This document shows positions 9,379 through 18,930 of a stretch of 64,000 nt of DNA, piece by piece. Position numbers and translations under genes: made by a program. Numbering within the stretch: position 1 is the first letter of the stretch; each line of letters starts with the position of its first letter. Under the pieces are notes generated by a model. The model saw only the letters and a list, made by a program, of their open reading frames with translations. It was not told the origin of the DNA and did not search any database. This DNA is from an uncultured Flavobacteriales bacterium (GTDB lineage: Bacteria; Bacteroidota; Bacteroidia; Flavobacteriales_G; Salibacteraceae), in assembly GCA_905479105.1 (NCBI GenBank), contig CAJQLE010000005.1, positions 1 to 64,000 on the forward strand, given 5' to 3'.

Positions 9379-10783
9379 TCAATCCGTTGATCAACAACAA
9401 CTCAAACCCAATTTTATATCCACTAAACCAAGCTTCGCTATTGCTTTGCAATACATAACAAATAATTGGCGCAGCTATCGCAACAGTTGGCACCCATTTA
9501 TCCATCACTTGACGTTTTGTGAATAATCCAAATGCATACAGTCCGAGCAAAGGACCGTATGTAAACCCAGCTACTTTAAAGAGTTCAGAAATTACACTGT
9601 CGTCATTGACAGATTTGAAGACCATGATCACAATGAATAAAAGAAAGGAGAATCCGATGTGAACGATTTTCCGCACCTTTTTATCACTTGATTTCTCTGT
9701 TTTATCCATTCCTAAGAAATCAACACAAAAAGACGTTGTTAAGGCTGTGAGCGCGCTATCTGCGCTTGAATATGCTGCTGCGACTAAACCAACTATGAAT
9801 AGTACAGCGGCCAGCATTCCCAGTTCACCTCCCAGTGCCAACGAAGGATAAAGCTTATCGCCCGCAATACTCATATCAAAACCGATATGGGCTGAATACA
9901 AGTAAAGCATAGCTCCTAAGCACAAGAAAAGCAGATTAGCAATGATCAGCACTGCACTGAACCAAAACATGTTTTTCTGTGCTTCACCAATGTTCTTGCA
10001 ACTCAAGTTCTTCTGCATCATGTCTTGATCTAATCCCGTCATGCTTATGGTGATGAACATTCCAGCCAAAAATTGCTTCACAAAGTGTTTGCTATCGTTC
10101 CAATCGTCAAAGAAGAAGACCTGTGAGTAATCTGATTGAGCAATGGCCGAAGTCATTTCTCCAAATCCCCAATCCATTGAATCTTTGATTACGAAAATGG
10201 TCACGATTACTGCCAATAGCATGGAGGCCGTTTGAAGTGTGTCGGTCCAAATGATGGTTTTAATTCCACCGCGAAATGTATACACCCAAATAAGCACCAC
10301 TGCTACTAACACTGCCAACCAAAACGGCAAATTCATCGGCTCAAAAACCGCAATATGCAAGGCTATAGCTACAAGGTACAATCGAAATGAAGCCCCAATA
10401 ACCCTAGAAAGTAAAAAGTAAAAAGCGCCCGTTTTATAACTCCAAAACCCAAAGCGCTGTTCCAAGTAACCGTAGATCGAAGTCAAGTTTAATCGGTAAT
10501 ACAAGGGCATCAGGATCGTTGCAACAACAATATAACCAGCCATATAGCCCATCACCATTTGCATATAGCTAAACTGACTTGTAGCTACCCAACCAGGCAC
10601 AGAAATAAAAGTTACTCCACTTAGCGAAGCACCAATCATTCCGAAGGCCACCACAAACCATGGCGACTGCTTCTTTCCTCTGAAAAATGCAGCGTTGGAA
10701 TCATCCTTACCCGTCAAAAAGGAGATGAGGATGAGTAAGGCGAAGTATCCTCCAATGATCGCAATGACGGTAAGTGCTGACAT
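9329..10783 (-). CDS. Sodium:solute symporter (SSS) family transporter
   Basis: Multiple TM helices; GKDDSNAAFFRGKKQSPWFVVAFGMIGASLSGVTFISVPG. Confidence 0.85.
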   Translation of the reverse strand: MSALTVIAIIGGYFALLILISFLTGKDDSNAAFFRGKKQSPWFVVAFGMIGASLSGVTFISVPGWVATSQFSYMQMVMGYMAGYIVVATILMPLYYRLNLTSIYGYLEQRFGFWSYKTGAFYFLLSRVIGASFRLYLVAIALHIAVFEPMNLPFWLAVLVAVVLIWVYTFRGGIKTIIWTDTLQTASMLLAVIVTIFVIKDSMDWGFGEMTSAIAQSDYSQVFFFDDWNDSKHFVKQFLAGMFITISMTGLDQDMMQKNLSCKNIGEAQKNMFWFSAVLIIANLLFLCLGAMLYLYSAHIGFDMSIAGDKLYPSLALGGELGMLAAVLFIVGLVAAAYSSADSALTALTTSFCVDFLGMDKTEKSSDKKVRKIVHIGFSFLLFIVIMVFKSVNDDSVISELFKVAGFTYGPLLGLYAFGLFTKRQVMDKWVPTVAIAAPIICYVLQSNSEAWFSGYKIGFELLLINGLITTFLLFLISSRNAAE

Positions 10784-10919
10784 GAATACAAATTTGAATC
10801 GCCCAGGCTAAAGTGACAACTGCGCCACAAATAGTTGTTAACATGAGGTTGGCGGTTCATGGTTCGCAGTTCATAGTTGAATCAGGTGATTTATAATTTA
10901 TGCTTAATAACACATGATT

Positions 10920-11355
10920 CATTGTCTGTCACTTCGAGTGATCGCGCGAATAGCGGGATTGTATCGAGAAGCGAATAGACAGATCGTGGTTCATAGTTCG
11001 TGGTCGCTGTCTTAGTTCTCGATACATCGCGCTCAGGCGCGACACTCGAACTGACAGCTTGTGAGGTTCGGGGTTATTGATTAATAGTTACGCAGAGTGC
11101 TAGCGTCAGTCTGAGGTCGCTGACAGAGGAAGCGAGTCTCGAAGACAAGCGGATTGGGAGAGTTCTTGGTTCAAGGTTACAACTATCGGAGCCTGTCATA
11201 CTGAGCGTGGTGCGAAGCAACACTGGTCGAAGAAGGCAGGCGGAGGAACAAGGGATACATCATTTAGAATTGATGATGAATAGCTATTGACTCATTGTCT
11301 GTCACTTCGAGTGATTCCGCGATTAGCGGGATTGTATCGAGAAGCGACAAGACAG
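10920..11355. repeat. Intergenic repeat cluster (two direct copies and one inverted copy of a TGTCACTTCGAGTG...GTATCGAGAAGCG element)
   Basis: Direct copies at 10920-10981 and 11293-11354; inverted TTCTCGATACATCGCGCTCAGGCGCGACACTCGAACTGACAG at about 11015-11057. Confidence 0.85.
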
Positions 11356-11473
11356 TTCGTGGTTTATGGTTCATAGTTAGTTGGTTCCCCAATAATCAAT
11401 GACAAATCATGATTTTTTAATGCTGCTCCGCTCATTCAAATGAACAAATCATCGAGTTTTTCCTTTAATCTCA

Positions 11474-11782
11474 ATGAAAAAATTCAAAAGCTTTGACAAA
11501 GCCATCGCCTACTTTACCCAAAAAGGCTTTGCACAAGAATTTAGATTGAGCTTTGATACCATTGCGGCAGTCGAGTCAAAAGAGCAATTTGACACGTTTG
11601 ATTTTGATGTTATTTCCATAGAGGAAATCAACGATGAAGAAGACATCATCCACCTTTTTTTACTTAAAACGAGCAAAGGAACAAAAGGCTATATGGTGAA
11701 TGACTACGGTCCTGACTCAGACCCTGTAAGCATCGAGATGATAGACAAGCTTCAGCTGAAGAATGTGAGCAAACTCGATTAG
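11474..11782 (+). CDS. Hypothetical protein
   Basis: 102-aa ORF between well-defined genes. Confidence 0.6.
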   Translation: MKKFKSFDKAIAYFTQKGFAQEFRLSFDTIAAVESKEQFDTFDFDVISIEEINDEEDIIHLFLLKTSKGTKGYMVNDYGPDSDPVSIEMIDKLQLKNVSKLD

Positions 11783-13155
11783 GACCTTTCCTTCTCGTAG
11801 TCTTTTCGAAGCCCCATCAATTCAGAGATGATGGCCGATCGTTCTGAAAGCAAATGCTCAACCTTAGAAGGATTTTTCCTCTTCAATCTGTTCCATCGCC
11901 ATATTTTCATCAACTTTCTGAACAAACGCACGTAGCGAATGGCATATCGCCCTGTTTGATAACCCACAAACAAAGCCACAGGAATGGAAACCCATGCTAA
12001 GTATAGTTTAGCGGCAACAATTGAAACTAGAATATACCAAACCAAAAACAATGCAAATGCCAGCGCATAGGCTAAGGAACCTGCGAAGGCAGGATGCACT
12101 GCGCCTTGCTTGGTTTCTCCACTTACTTTGATTAGCAAGTACTTCACAAAAGCCCATTTTGAGAAAGAGAAAGGAATGATGTTCATGATGATCCCAACAA
12201 TGAATATTGGAAAACCAAAAAACATGATAAGCAGCGTTCTGATCACAAATGAGCTGGATTTTTCAAACGGATTGAATCTTCTGAACCCCTCACCCTCAAA
12301 GTCTTTGATATAGGAATTTAGTCGTTCTTCCACCTTCATCATCTCTTCAGATTTTTGAGCTTTGAAATACTCAACCGATGAAATGATGTCTTTCTTGACA
12401 TTAAAAGCTCCCTCAACATCGCCTTCAGCTATATTGAGTTCTTTCATCAAAATATCCGATAAAAGCTTCAGTACGTTTTTTATCACCAAAACATCTTCTT
12501 GCTCTTCAATGTGCAACACACGCGCTTTCATCTCTCGCCTAATGACCTCGGTCATTCTATCCGAACGTTCCTTATCATCAATACTTTGATCACCTAAGAT
12601 GTCTCCGAAATCAATCGGATCACCCACATTGACAAGCATATCACTATGAAAGCGATGCGCATTGGTGTAATTCATGCCAATAGGAATAATCTTGGTAACC
12701 TTATCTCCTTTCATATAGTGGTCAGCACCAATCTTTACACGGGCCGCACCAGATTTCAACTCACGTATCCACGGCACAGTCAAACTGCTGGCTTCAGGAT
12801 AAATGATAATACGATTTCCCTCATCAAGGCTGGTGTAACATGCCTCAAACATGTCTTTGTTGCTGACTTTCTCCCCGTTCTTCACCAACCAAGGACGTTG
12901 GACAGGAATCATTTTGAAGTGCTTCTTGAAAATCCAGTCTTTAATTCCACTCCCAAACCACTCGGCTCCAGCTATAAAAGAAAGTTGCTTCTTAGAAAAA
13001 GCCGCAATCACAATGGGATCCATTAAAGCACTAGGATGGTTGGAAACTAAGATGGCCCCGTCATGCTCCAAATTCTCCTTTCCAATAAAGTGAATGTCTT
13101 TGAAGAAGCCTTGAATGGATAGCCTTACGAGAGGCTTAAGCGCTTTATATAACAT
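11779..13155 (-). CDS. Lysophospholipid/glycerol-3-phosphate acyltransferase (PlsC-like)
   Basis: ILVSNHPSALMDPIVIA (NHxxxxD) and IIIYPEASS motifs; C-terminal TM segments. Confidence 0.8.
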   Translation of the reverse strand: MLYKALKPLVRLSIQGFFKDIHFIGKENLEHDGAILVSNHPSALMDPIVIAAFSKKQLSFIAGAEWFGSGIKDWIFKKHFKMIPVQRPWLVKNGEKVSNKDMFEACYTSLDEGNRIIIYPEASSLTVPWIRELKSGAARVKIGADHYMKGDKVTKIIPIGMNYTNAHRFHSDMLVNVGDPIDFGDILGDQSIDDKERSDRMTEVIRREMKARVLHIEEQEDVLVIKNVLKLLSDILMKELNIAEGDVEGAFNVKKDIISSVEYFKAQKSEEMMKVEERLNSYIKDFEGEGFRRFNPFEKSSSFVIRTLLIMFFGFPIFIVGIIMNIIPFSFSKWAFVKYLLIKVSGETKQGAVHPAFAGSLAYALAFALFLVWYILVSIVAAKLYLAWVSIPVALFVGYQTGRYAIRYVRLFRKLMKIWRWNRLKRKNPSKVEHLLSERSAIISELMGLRKDYEKERS

Positions 13156-13295
13156 GGTTTCGAAAATAACAATTCAACGCAATTGAGCGTTTATTATAAA
13201 ATGCTAGTCCATAAGATTTATACTCCTATGTGATTCAATTTATCAAGTGTACTTTCGCAATTACAGATGTGATTTACCGTGTAAAAGAATAGAAT

Positions 13296-14069
13296 ATGAA
13301 GACAAAAGAAGATATCGTAAATAACTGGCTACCAAGATATACAGGCATTCCACTTGAATCTTTTTCTCAATACATTCTCTTAACCAATTTCGATAACTAT
13401 GTAGAGCGCTTTGCCAAGATTCATAATACGGAAGTACGAGGCTTGGATAAAGCCATGCCCAGCGCCACAGCTGAAGGAATTACGATCATCAACTTTGGAA
13501 TGGGAAGTCCAAACGCTGCTACCGTGATGGATCTGCTGAGTGCCATTAAACCAGAAGCCGTTTTATTCTTAGGTAAGTGTGGTGGACTCAAATCTAAAAG
13601 CCAAGTCGGTGATTTCATTTTGCCTTTAGCAGGCATTCGTGGAGAGGGAACGTCTAACGACTACTTTCCACCTGAAGTCCCCGCCCTACCCGCTTTTACG
13701 TTGCAACGAGCGGTTTCTTCGACCATCCGAGATCATCATAAAGATTACTGGACAGGAACTGTATTCACTACCAACCGTAGGGTTTGGGAATACGATGAGA
13801 AGTTCAAAGAATACCTCAGAACGATACGTGCGATGGCTATTGACATGGAAACTGCCACGTTGTTCTCAGTTGGTTTCGCCAATCACATTCCTGTTGGAGC
13901 CTTGCTATTGGTAACAGACCAGCCCATGATTCCAGAAGGTGTAAAAACGGATGACTCAGACAAGAAAGTAAGCAGAGATTTCGTAGATGATCATATCAAC
14001 ATCGGAATTGATTCATTGAAAGAGATTAGAGAAGAAGGTCGGTCTGTGCGCCATCTGAAATTTGAGTAG
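13296..14069 (+). CDS. amn: AMP nucleosidase (nucleoside phosphorylase fold)
   Basis: FLGKCGGLKSKSQVGDFILPLAGIRGEGTSNDY; AIDMETATLFSVGF. Confidence 0.8.
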   Translation: MKTKEDIVNNWLPRYTGIPLESFSQYILLTNFDNYVERFAKIHNTEVRGLDKAMPSATAEGITIINFGMGSPNAATVMDLLSAIKPEAVLFLGKCGGLKSKSQVGDFILPLAGIRGEGTSNDYFPPEVPALPAFTLQRAVSSTIRDHHKDYWTGTVFTTNRRVWEYDEKFKEYLRTIRAMAIDMETATLFSVGFANHIPVGALLLVTDQPMIPEGVKTDDSDKKVSRDFVDDHINIGIDSLKEIREEGRSVRHLKFE

Positions 14070-14077
14070 GATTAACA

Positions 14078-14617
14078 ATGATCAAGGCTACCGAAATAGC
14101 AAAATCGCTTAAAGCAGATCGAAGTAAAGCCAACGTAAACCGTATCGTATTAGAAATGGCCAAGCACGGCTATGACTTTGAAGGTTACTTAGATAAGATT
14201 GAAAACACCGAACTGCCTGTTAAATGGTATCTGATGTGGAACTTAGGACATTACATCCAAGAATATTCACACTTGGGACTTTTGAAGCAGCGCCTATTTT
14301 GGGAGTTCAGTAAATCGATAGATCACCAAGGAATGTTGCGCGATATATGGCGTTCGTGGTCGTTTTTGGTAGTACATGAAGAATTGGAAGGAGACGTATT
14401 TGACAAAGCAGTGCGCATAATACCCTCTCAAATGTATCCTGTAGCAGTGCGTGTTCACGCCATGAAAACAGCTCACAACATCGCCAAAAACTACCATGAA
14501 ATAGCCGAAGAGCTTATGATGATTTTAGAAGACTTGGATCATGATGAGTCTAGCGGAATTCGAGCCCGCTCAAAGAACATCCTTAAAGACTTAAACAAAA
14601 CGATTGACAGTCCTTAA
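14078..14617 (+). CDS. Hypothetical alpha-helical (HEAT-like) protein
   Basis: ORF 9 bp after amn; helical repeats. Confidence 0.55.
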   Translation: MIKATEIAKSLKADRSKANVNRIVLEMAKHGYDFEGYLDKIENTELPVKWYLMWNLGHYIQEYSHLGLLKQRLFWEFSKSIDHQGMLRDIWRSWSFLVVHEELEGDVFDKAVRIIPSQMYPVAVRVHAMKTAHNIAKNYHEIAEELMMILEDLDHDESSGIRARSKNILKDLNKTIDSP

Positions 14618-15130
14618 GGCGCAGACGCTGCTACTTCGCACACACATCTAAATCCAATCGCAGGAGAAGCTTTGTCCGTCATTAACTTGAGCGACTCGTC
14701 TGCAGCAAATGGTGTTTTCCATGAACCACCAGCATGTGTATTCTCTTCCATCAGCCATTCAGAAACATTTCCTTTGATGTTATACACCTCATGGCTGTTT
14801 GGCCAATAGCTTTTCACCGGGGCTGTTAAATCAGCACTGGCAGAAGACTCATCGGCCACTTCAGCATATTGAGACGGCTCGCGTTTCTGGTTATATCTAA
14901 CCTTACCTCGGTCCTTTCGCTTGCCTTCTTCTCCAATAAAATCAGGTAGCTCAGCAATATCATCGTACATCAACTGAAACTCTTCATAAGTGGGCAAACG
15001 ATATGTGAAGTAGTAAGGCACTTCATCTTTCTTTGCATTCTCTAGCTGCAGGAAGAGTGCTAATTGAACTAACGATTGACGATGATCAAACACATCAACT
15101 GGGGTTGGGCGATCTCGAAACAGGAGATAA
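14614..15130 (-). pseudogene. 5'-truncated formylglycine-generating-enzyme (SUMF1/FGE-sulfatase) domain protein
   Basis: EVYNIKGNVSEWLMEENTHAGGSWKT...AIGFRCVCEV is the FGE C-terminus; N-terminal half and signal peptide are absent. Confidence 0.6.
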
Positions 15131-15260
15131 TTCAATAGAAGAAACAGCTGATTTCGGCAACTACGAAATTCAATTAATAGATGCTTCTTTTGGTGCTGAA
15201 TCTGATTATGGTAAAGAGGAGAAGTATACCGTTAAAATCAAGGTTCTTCCTAAATCGTAA
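15116..15260 (+). pseudogene. 3' remnant of an unidentified CDS
   Basis: ETGDNSIEETADFGNYEIQLIDASFGAESDYGKEEKYTVKIKVLPKS* with no plausible 5' part; abuts the truncated FGE gene. Confidence 0.4.
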
Positions 15261-15270
15261 CGCATTACGA

Positions 15271-15372
15271 TTTAATTTGACAGCAATCCCTTCAATTTTA
15301 TCTTTAAGAATTGTAATGTCATTGTCATTCAATGAGATATAGACGTCTTTTACCAACTCATTGAGCATACGA
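15271..15372 (-). pseudogene. 3' remnant of a Crp/Fnr-family regulator
   Basis: MLNELVKDVYISLNDNDITILK matches MLNELVKDGYIALNDKDIVILK at 18564-18672; similar at nucleotide level. Confidence 0.75.
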
Positions 15373-15605
15373 ATAACTTGATCAGGGTTGTTGCGAGATC
15401 ATGTGGGTACGATGATGTCTCTAAATTCAATCATAGCGACCTATCTGTAATGACAGAGATATGCACCATTTGATCGGGATTAATTACGCTGGGGTAAATC
15501 AATCAATACGTTTAAAATAAATTTCAAGGAATTATTCGACCGAACATCAGACGGTGCTCAGCGTTTAAGTCTTGTTCTATGTATTTATAGGACACCCCAA
15601 AGATT

Positions 15606-17090
15606 TTGCGAATAAGTAGTTCAGTGTCGAAACAAAGAATCAATATAGTTTGGTTAAAAAGAGATCTTAGAACCCAAGATCACCTGCCCTTCTTTTATGC
15701 AGAACTTGCCGCAGTAGACTATATTCCAATCTTTGTCTTTGAGCCGAGCATGATGAATAGAATGGATTGCTCTAAAAGACATTTGCAGTTCATTTATCAT
15801 TCCATTCTGGAAATGAATGTTACGCTTCAAGAAATGAAAAGGGAAGTAATAATATTTCATGCCGAGGCAACTGAAGTTTTTTCGTACTTAACAAAAAACT
15901 ACGATATCGATACTGTGTATTCCTACCAAGAATCAGGTGTAAGAGCAACCTGGGAAAGGGATAAAGAAGTAACCAAACTTCTCAATGAGAATGGAAGCAA
16001 ATGGCAGCAATTTCAACGTGATGGTATTGTGCGTGGTATTAAAAATCGAGATGCATGGGATAAGCAATGGTATGCGCATGCTTATGAACCAATCATAGAA
16101 AACAATTTCTCACCACAGCGATTTGATTTTTCGAACCCTTTTCCTCTTCACGAGGAATTAAAGAGTGAATTTTCTAAATACCCAGATGTTTTTCAGAAGC
16201 CAGGAGAATTGCTCGCTTGGAAATACCTCACCTCATTTTGTGAAGAGCGCGGAAAAGACTACAGTTTCAAAATCTCAAAGCCCCTCGAAAGCAGAAGGTC
16301 TTGCAGCAGAATCTCGCCATATTTGGCTTGGGGTAATATAAGTATCAAGCAAGCCTATCAATTTGTCAAGCATCACCCCAATTTCGTCAATCATAAAAGA
16401 AGTTTCAACGGTTTTCTCACCCGGCTCAAATGGCATTGCCACTTCATTCAAAAATTTGAAGTAGAGTGTGATTATGAAACGAGATCCGTAAATCGTGGCT
16501 ATGAATCTATGCCTTACATCAATGACCCTGAAATGATTGAGGCTTGGAAAAATGGAACCACCGGCCTTCCTCTGGTAGATGCCTGCATGCGCTGTCTCAA
16601 GCAAACGGGATGGATTAACTTTAGAATGCGTGCAATGCTGGTATCCGTATTGACTCATCATTTTGACTGCGATTGGAAAGCCGGGGTTACACATTTGGCG
16701 CAGCTTTTTTTAGATTATGAGCCCGGAATACATTACACGCAATTTCAGATGCAAGCGGGCACTACTGGCATCAATACTATCAGAATATATAATCCCATTA
16801 AACAGTCAAAAGACCACGATCCTGATGGCATATTCATCAAGAAATGGGTTGATGAGCTGCGTAATGTTCCGTCCGCATTTATTCACGAACCTTGGATCAT
16901 GACAGAAATAGATAAGTCATTTATAGATCTCAAGACCGACTATCCTCCACCAATTATAGATATTACTCAAAGTGGTAAAACTGCTAGAGAGAAATTATGG
17001 GGGTTTAGAAAAAATAAAGAAGTAAAGACGGATGGGATGCGCATTGTGCAAACTCATACGCGAAACAACCGATCAAAAAGAACAATTTAA
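15606..17090 (+). CDS. Cryptochrome/deoxyribodipyrimidine photolyase family protein
   Basis: INIVWLKRDLRTQDHLPF; GTTGLPLVDACMRCLKQTGWINFRMRAMLVS; IRIYNPIKQSKDHDPDG. Confidence 0.9.
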   Translation: MRISSSVSKQRINIVWLKRDLRTQDHLPFFYAELAAVDYIPIFVFEPSMMNRMDCSKRHLQFIYHSILEMNVTLQEMKREVIIFHAEATEVFSYLTKNYDIDTVYSYQESGVRATWERDKEVTKLLNENGSKWQQFQRDGIVRGIKNRDAWDKQWYAHAYEPIIENNFSPQRFDFSNPFPLHEELKSEFSKYPDVFQKPGELLAWKYLTSFCEERGKDYSFKISKPLESRRSCSRISPYLAWGNISIKQAYQFVKHHPNFVNHKRSFNGFLTRLKWHCHFIQKFEVECDYETRSVNRGYESMPYINDPEMIEAWKNGTTGLPLVDACMRCLKQTGWINFRMRAMLVSVLTHHFDCDWKAGVTHLAQLFLDYEPGIHYTQFQMQAGTTGINTIRIYNPIKQSKDHDPDGIFIKKWVDELRNVPSAFIHEPWIMTEIDKSFIDLKTDYPPPIIDITQSGKTAREKLWGFRKNKEVKTDGMRIVQTHTRNNRSKRTI

Positions 17091-17095
17091 TTATC

Positions 17096-18574
17096 ATGAG
17101 TAAGGCGATTAACCTCATATTTCCACACCAATTATTTGATGAAAGCCCTTTGCTCTCCAACGGAAACGAGGTTTATCTGATAGAAGAGCATTTATACTTC
17201 AATCACTTTCAATTTCACAAGCAAAAAATCGCTTTTCACAGAGCGAGTATGAAGTATTACGAGCAATTCTTGAAGAATAAGGGCATCACTGTTCATTACA
17301 TCGACTCCTTCAATAAGATGGCAGATATTAGAAATTTTGGTGAAGAATTAATACGCTCTGGCACCACTAAAATTCATGCCATCGAACCGACTGATAATTG
17401 GCTTGAAAAACGATTGAGAGAAACAGCATCAGGTAAAGAATTGATCTTTTATAACAATCCGCAATTCCTTAATTCGAAAGAAGAACTCAGCCCATTTTTC
17501 AGAAAAGACAAAAAATCCTTCTTCCAAACTACCTTTTATAAACAGCAGCGAAAAAAGTATAACATACTGCTCGATAATGAAGGAAATCCAACAGGCGGAA
17601 AGTGGACATATGATGCAGAAAACCGAAAGAAATATCCAAAACATAAAACTCCGCCACCAGTCCTATTTCCATCACCCAACGACTTTTGGATTGAGGCCAA
17701 TAAATATACAAACGAGTATTTCTCTAAAAACCCTGGTAGTTTAGGAGAAGGCCAGTATTATCCAACAACTCATGATGAAGCAAGTAAATGGCTGGATCAA
17801 TTTTTGGTACATCGCTTTTATGATTTTGGAGCGTATGAAGATGCCATCGTAAAAGAGCAGATAATCTTAAATCACAGCGTTCTTTCTCCACTTTTAAATT
17901 CAGGTCTTTTAAAGCCCGATAAAGTTCTAGAAAGAAGTATCCAATTCGCTGAACAAGAAAATATACCCATCAACTCCTTGGAAGGCTTTGTTCGTCAAAT
18001 CATTGGTTGGAGGGAGTTTATCCGTGGGATGTACATCGTGAAAGGAAGCTACTCTAGAACTAAAAATTATTGGGGATTCACTCGAAAGATTCCATCGAGC
18101 TTCTATGATGGAACTTCAGGGATAGAACCTATAGATGTGGCCATAAAAAAAGTGCTTCAAACTGGCTATTGTCATCACATAGAAAGACTGATGATTCTTG
18201 GAAATTTTATGTTGTTGTGCGAATTCGATCCTGACGAAGTTTATGCATGGTTTATGGAACTTTTTATCGATGCGTATGACTGGGTTATGGTGCCCAATGT
18301 GTATGGCATGAGTCAATTTGCAGATGGAGGAACATTTGCTACCAAACCCTACATCAGTGGATCTAACTATATCAAAAAAATGAGTGACTTTGAAAATGGT
18401 GAATGGGAAAAAGTTTGGGTCGGTCTCTTTTGGAGTTTTTTAAATAAACATCAAGATTTCTTTAAATCAAATCCTCGACTGTCAATGCTCGTTCATTCAT
18501 TCAACAGAATGTCAGATGAAAAGAAACAAGAACACACCGAAAATGCAGAGCGTTTTATTCAAACTTTAGTTTGA
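17096..18574 (+). CDS. Photolyase-related (DPRP / FeS-BCP, PhrB-like) protein apparently lacking Fe-S cysteines
   Basis: INLIFPHQLFDESPL; EGFVRQIIGWREFIRGMY; GYCHHIERLMILGNF; QFADGGTFATKPYISGSNYIKKMSDF. Confidence 0.88.
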   Translation: MSKAINLIFPHQLFDESPLLSNGNEVYLIEEHLYFNHFQFHKQKIAFHRASMKYYEQFLKNKGITVHYIDSFNKMADIRNFGEELIRSGTTKIHAIEPTDNWLEKRLRETASGKELIFYNNPQFLNSKEELSPFFRKDKKSFFQTTFYKQQRKKYNILLDNEGNPTGGKWTYDAENRKKYPKHKTPPPVLFPSPNDFWIEANKYTNEYFSKNPGSLGEGQYYPTTHDEASKWLDQFLVHRFYDFGAYEDAIVKEQIILNHSVLSPLLNSGLLKPDKVLERSIQFAEQENIPINSLEGFVRQIIGWREFIRGMYIVKGSYSRTKNYWGFTRKIPSSFYDGTSGIEPIDVAIKKVLQTGYCHHIERLMILGNFMLLCEFDPDEVYAWFMELFIDAYDWVMVPNVYGMSQFADGGTFATKPYISGSNYIKKMSDFENGEWEKVWVGLFWSFLNKHQDFFKSNPRLSMLVHSFNRMSDEKKQEHTENAERFIQTLV

Positions 18575-18930
18575 CAACATTCCCTCAATTCCTGCTCCTT
18601 GAGAATAACAATGTCTTTGTCATTCAGTGCGATGTAGCCGTCTTTTACCAACTCATTGAGCATACGAATGACTGTCTCATAGGTAGTTCCAGCTAGCGCA
18701 GCCATATCCTTTCTAGTCAACCCAAAGCTTAGCTGACCATTTTCTTCAATCCCAAATGCATCCCTGATAATAAGAATAGATTCAGCAACGCGTCCTTTCA
18801 CAGGCATGTGAGCTAAATTCTTCATTCGCCTTTCGGTTCGTTTCAATTCATCAGCGTAAAAAAAAGTTAATTCATAAAGCAATTGTTGATTAGTCTTCAA
18901 CAGGGATTTGAATAGGTCTGTCCTTATGAA
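18559..18930 (-). pseudogene. Crp/Fnr-family HTH regulator lacking the N-terminal cNMP-binding domain (truncated)
   Basis: RKDMAALAGTTYETVIRMLNELVKDGYIALNDKDIVIL is a Crp HTH; upstream in-frame reading continues only to a stop near 18990. Confidence 0.65.

Noticed and set aside
10860-11400. Possible small RNA gene within the repeat-rich intergenic region
   Set aside because: Hairpin potential exists but no promoter/terminator pair could be identified by eye; reported only as repeats
13296-14069. AMP nucleosidase as an antiphage nucleotide-depletion effector
   Set aside because: Full-length metabolic-type enzyme in a housekeeping context, without a sensor partner or other defence genes
15033-15260. 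75-aa + ORF as a real gene
   Set aside because: Its 5' third is antisense to the truncated FGE gene and only the tail looks protein-like; treated as a fragment
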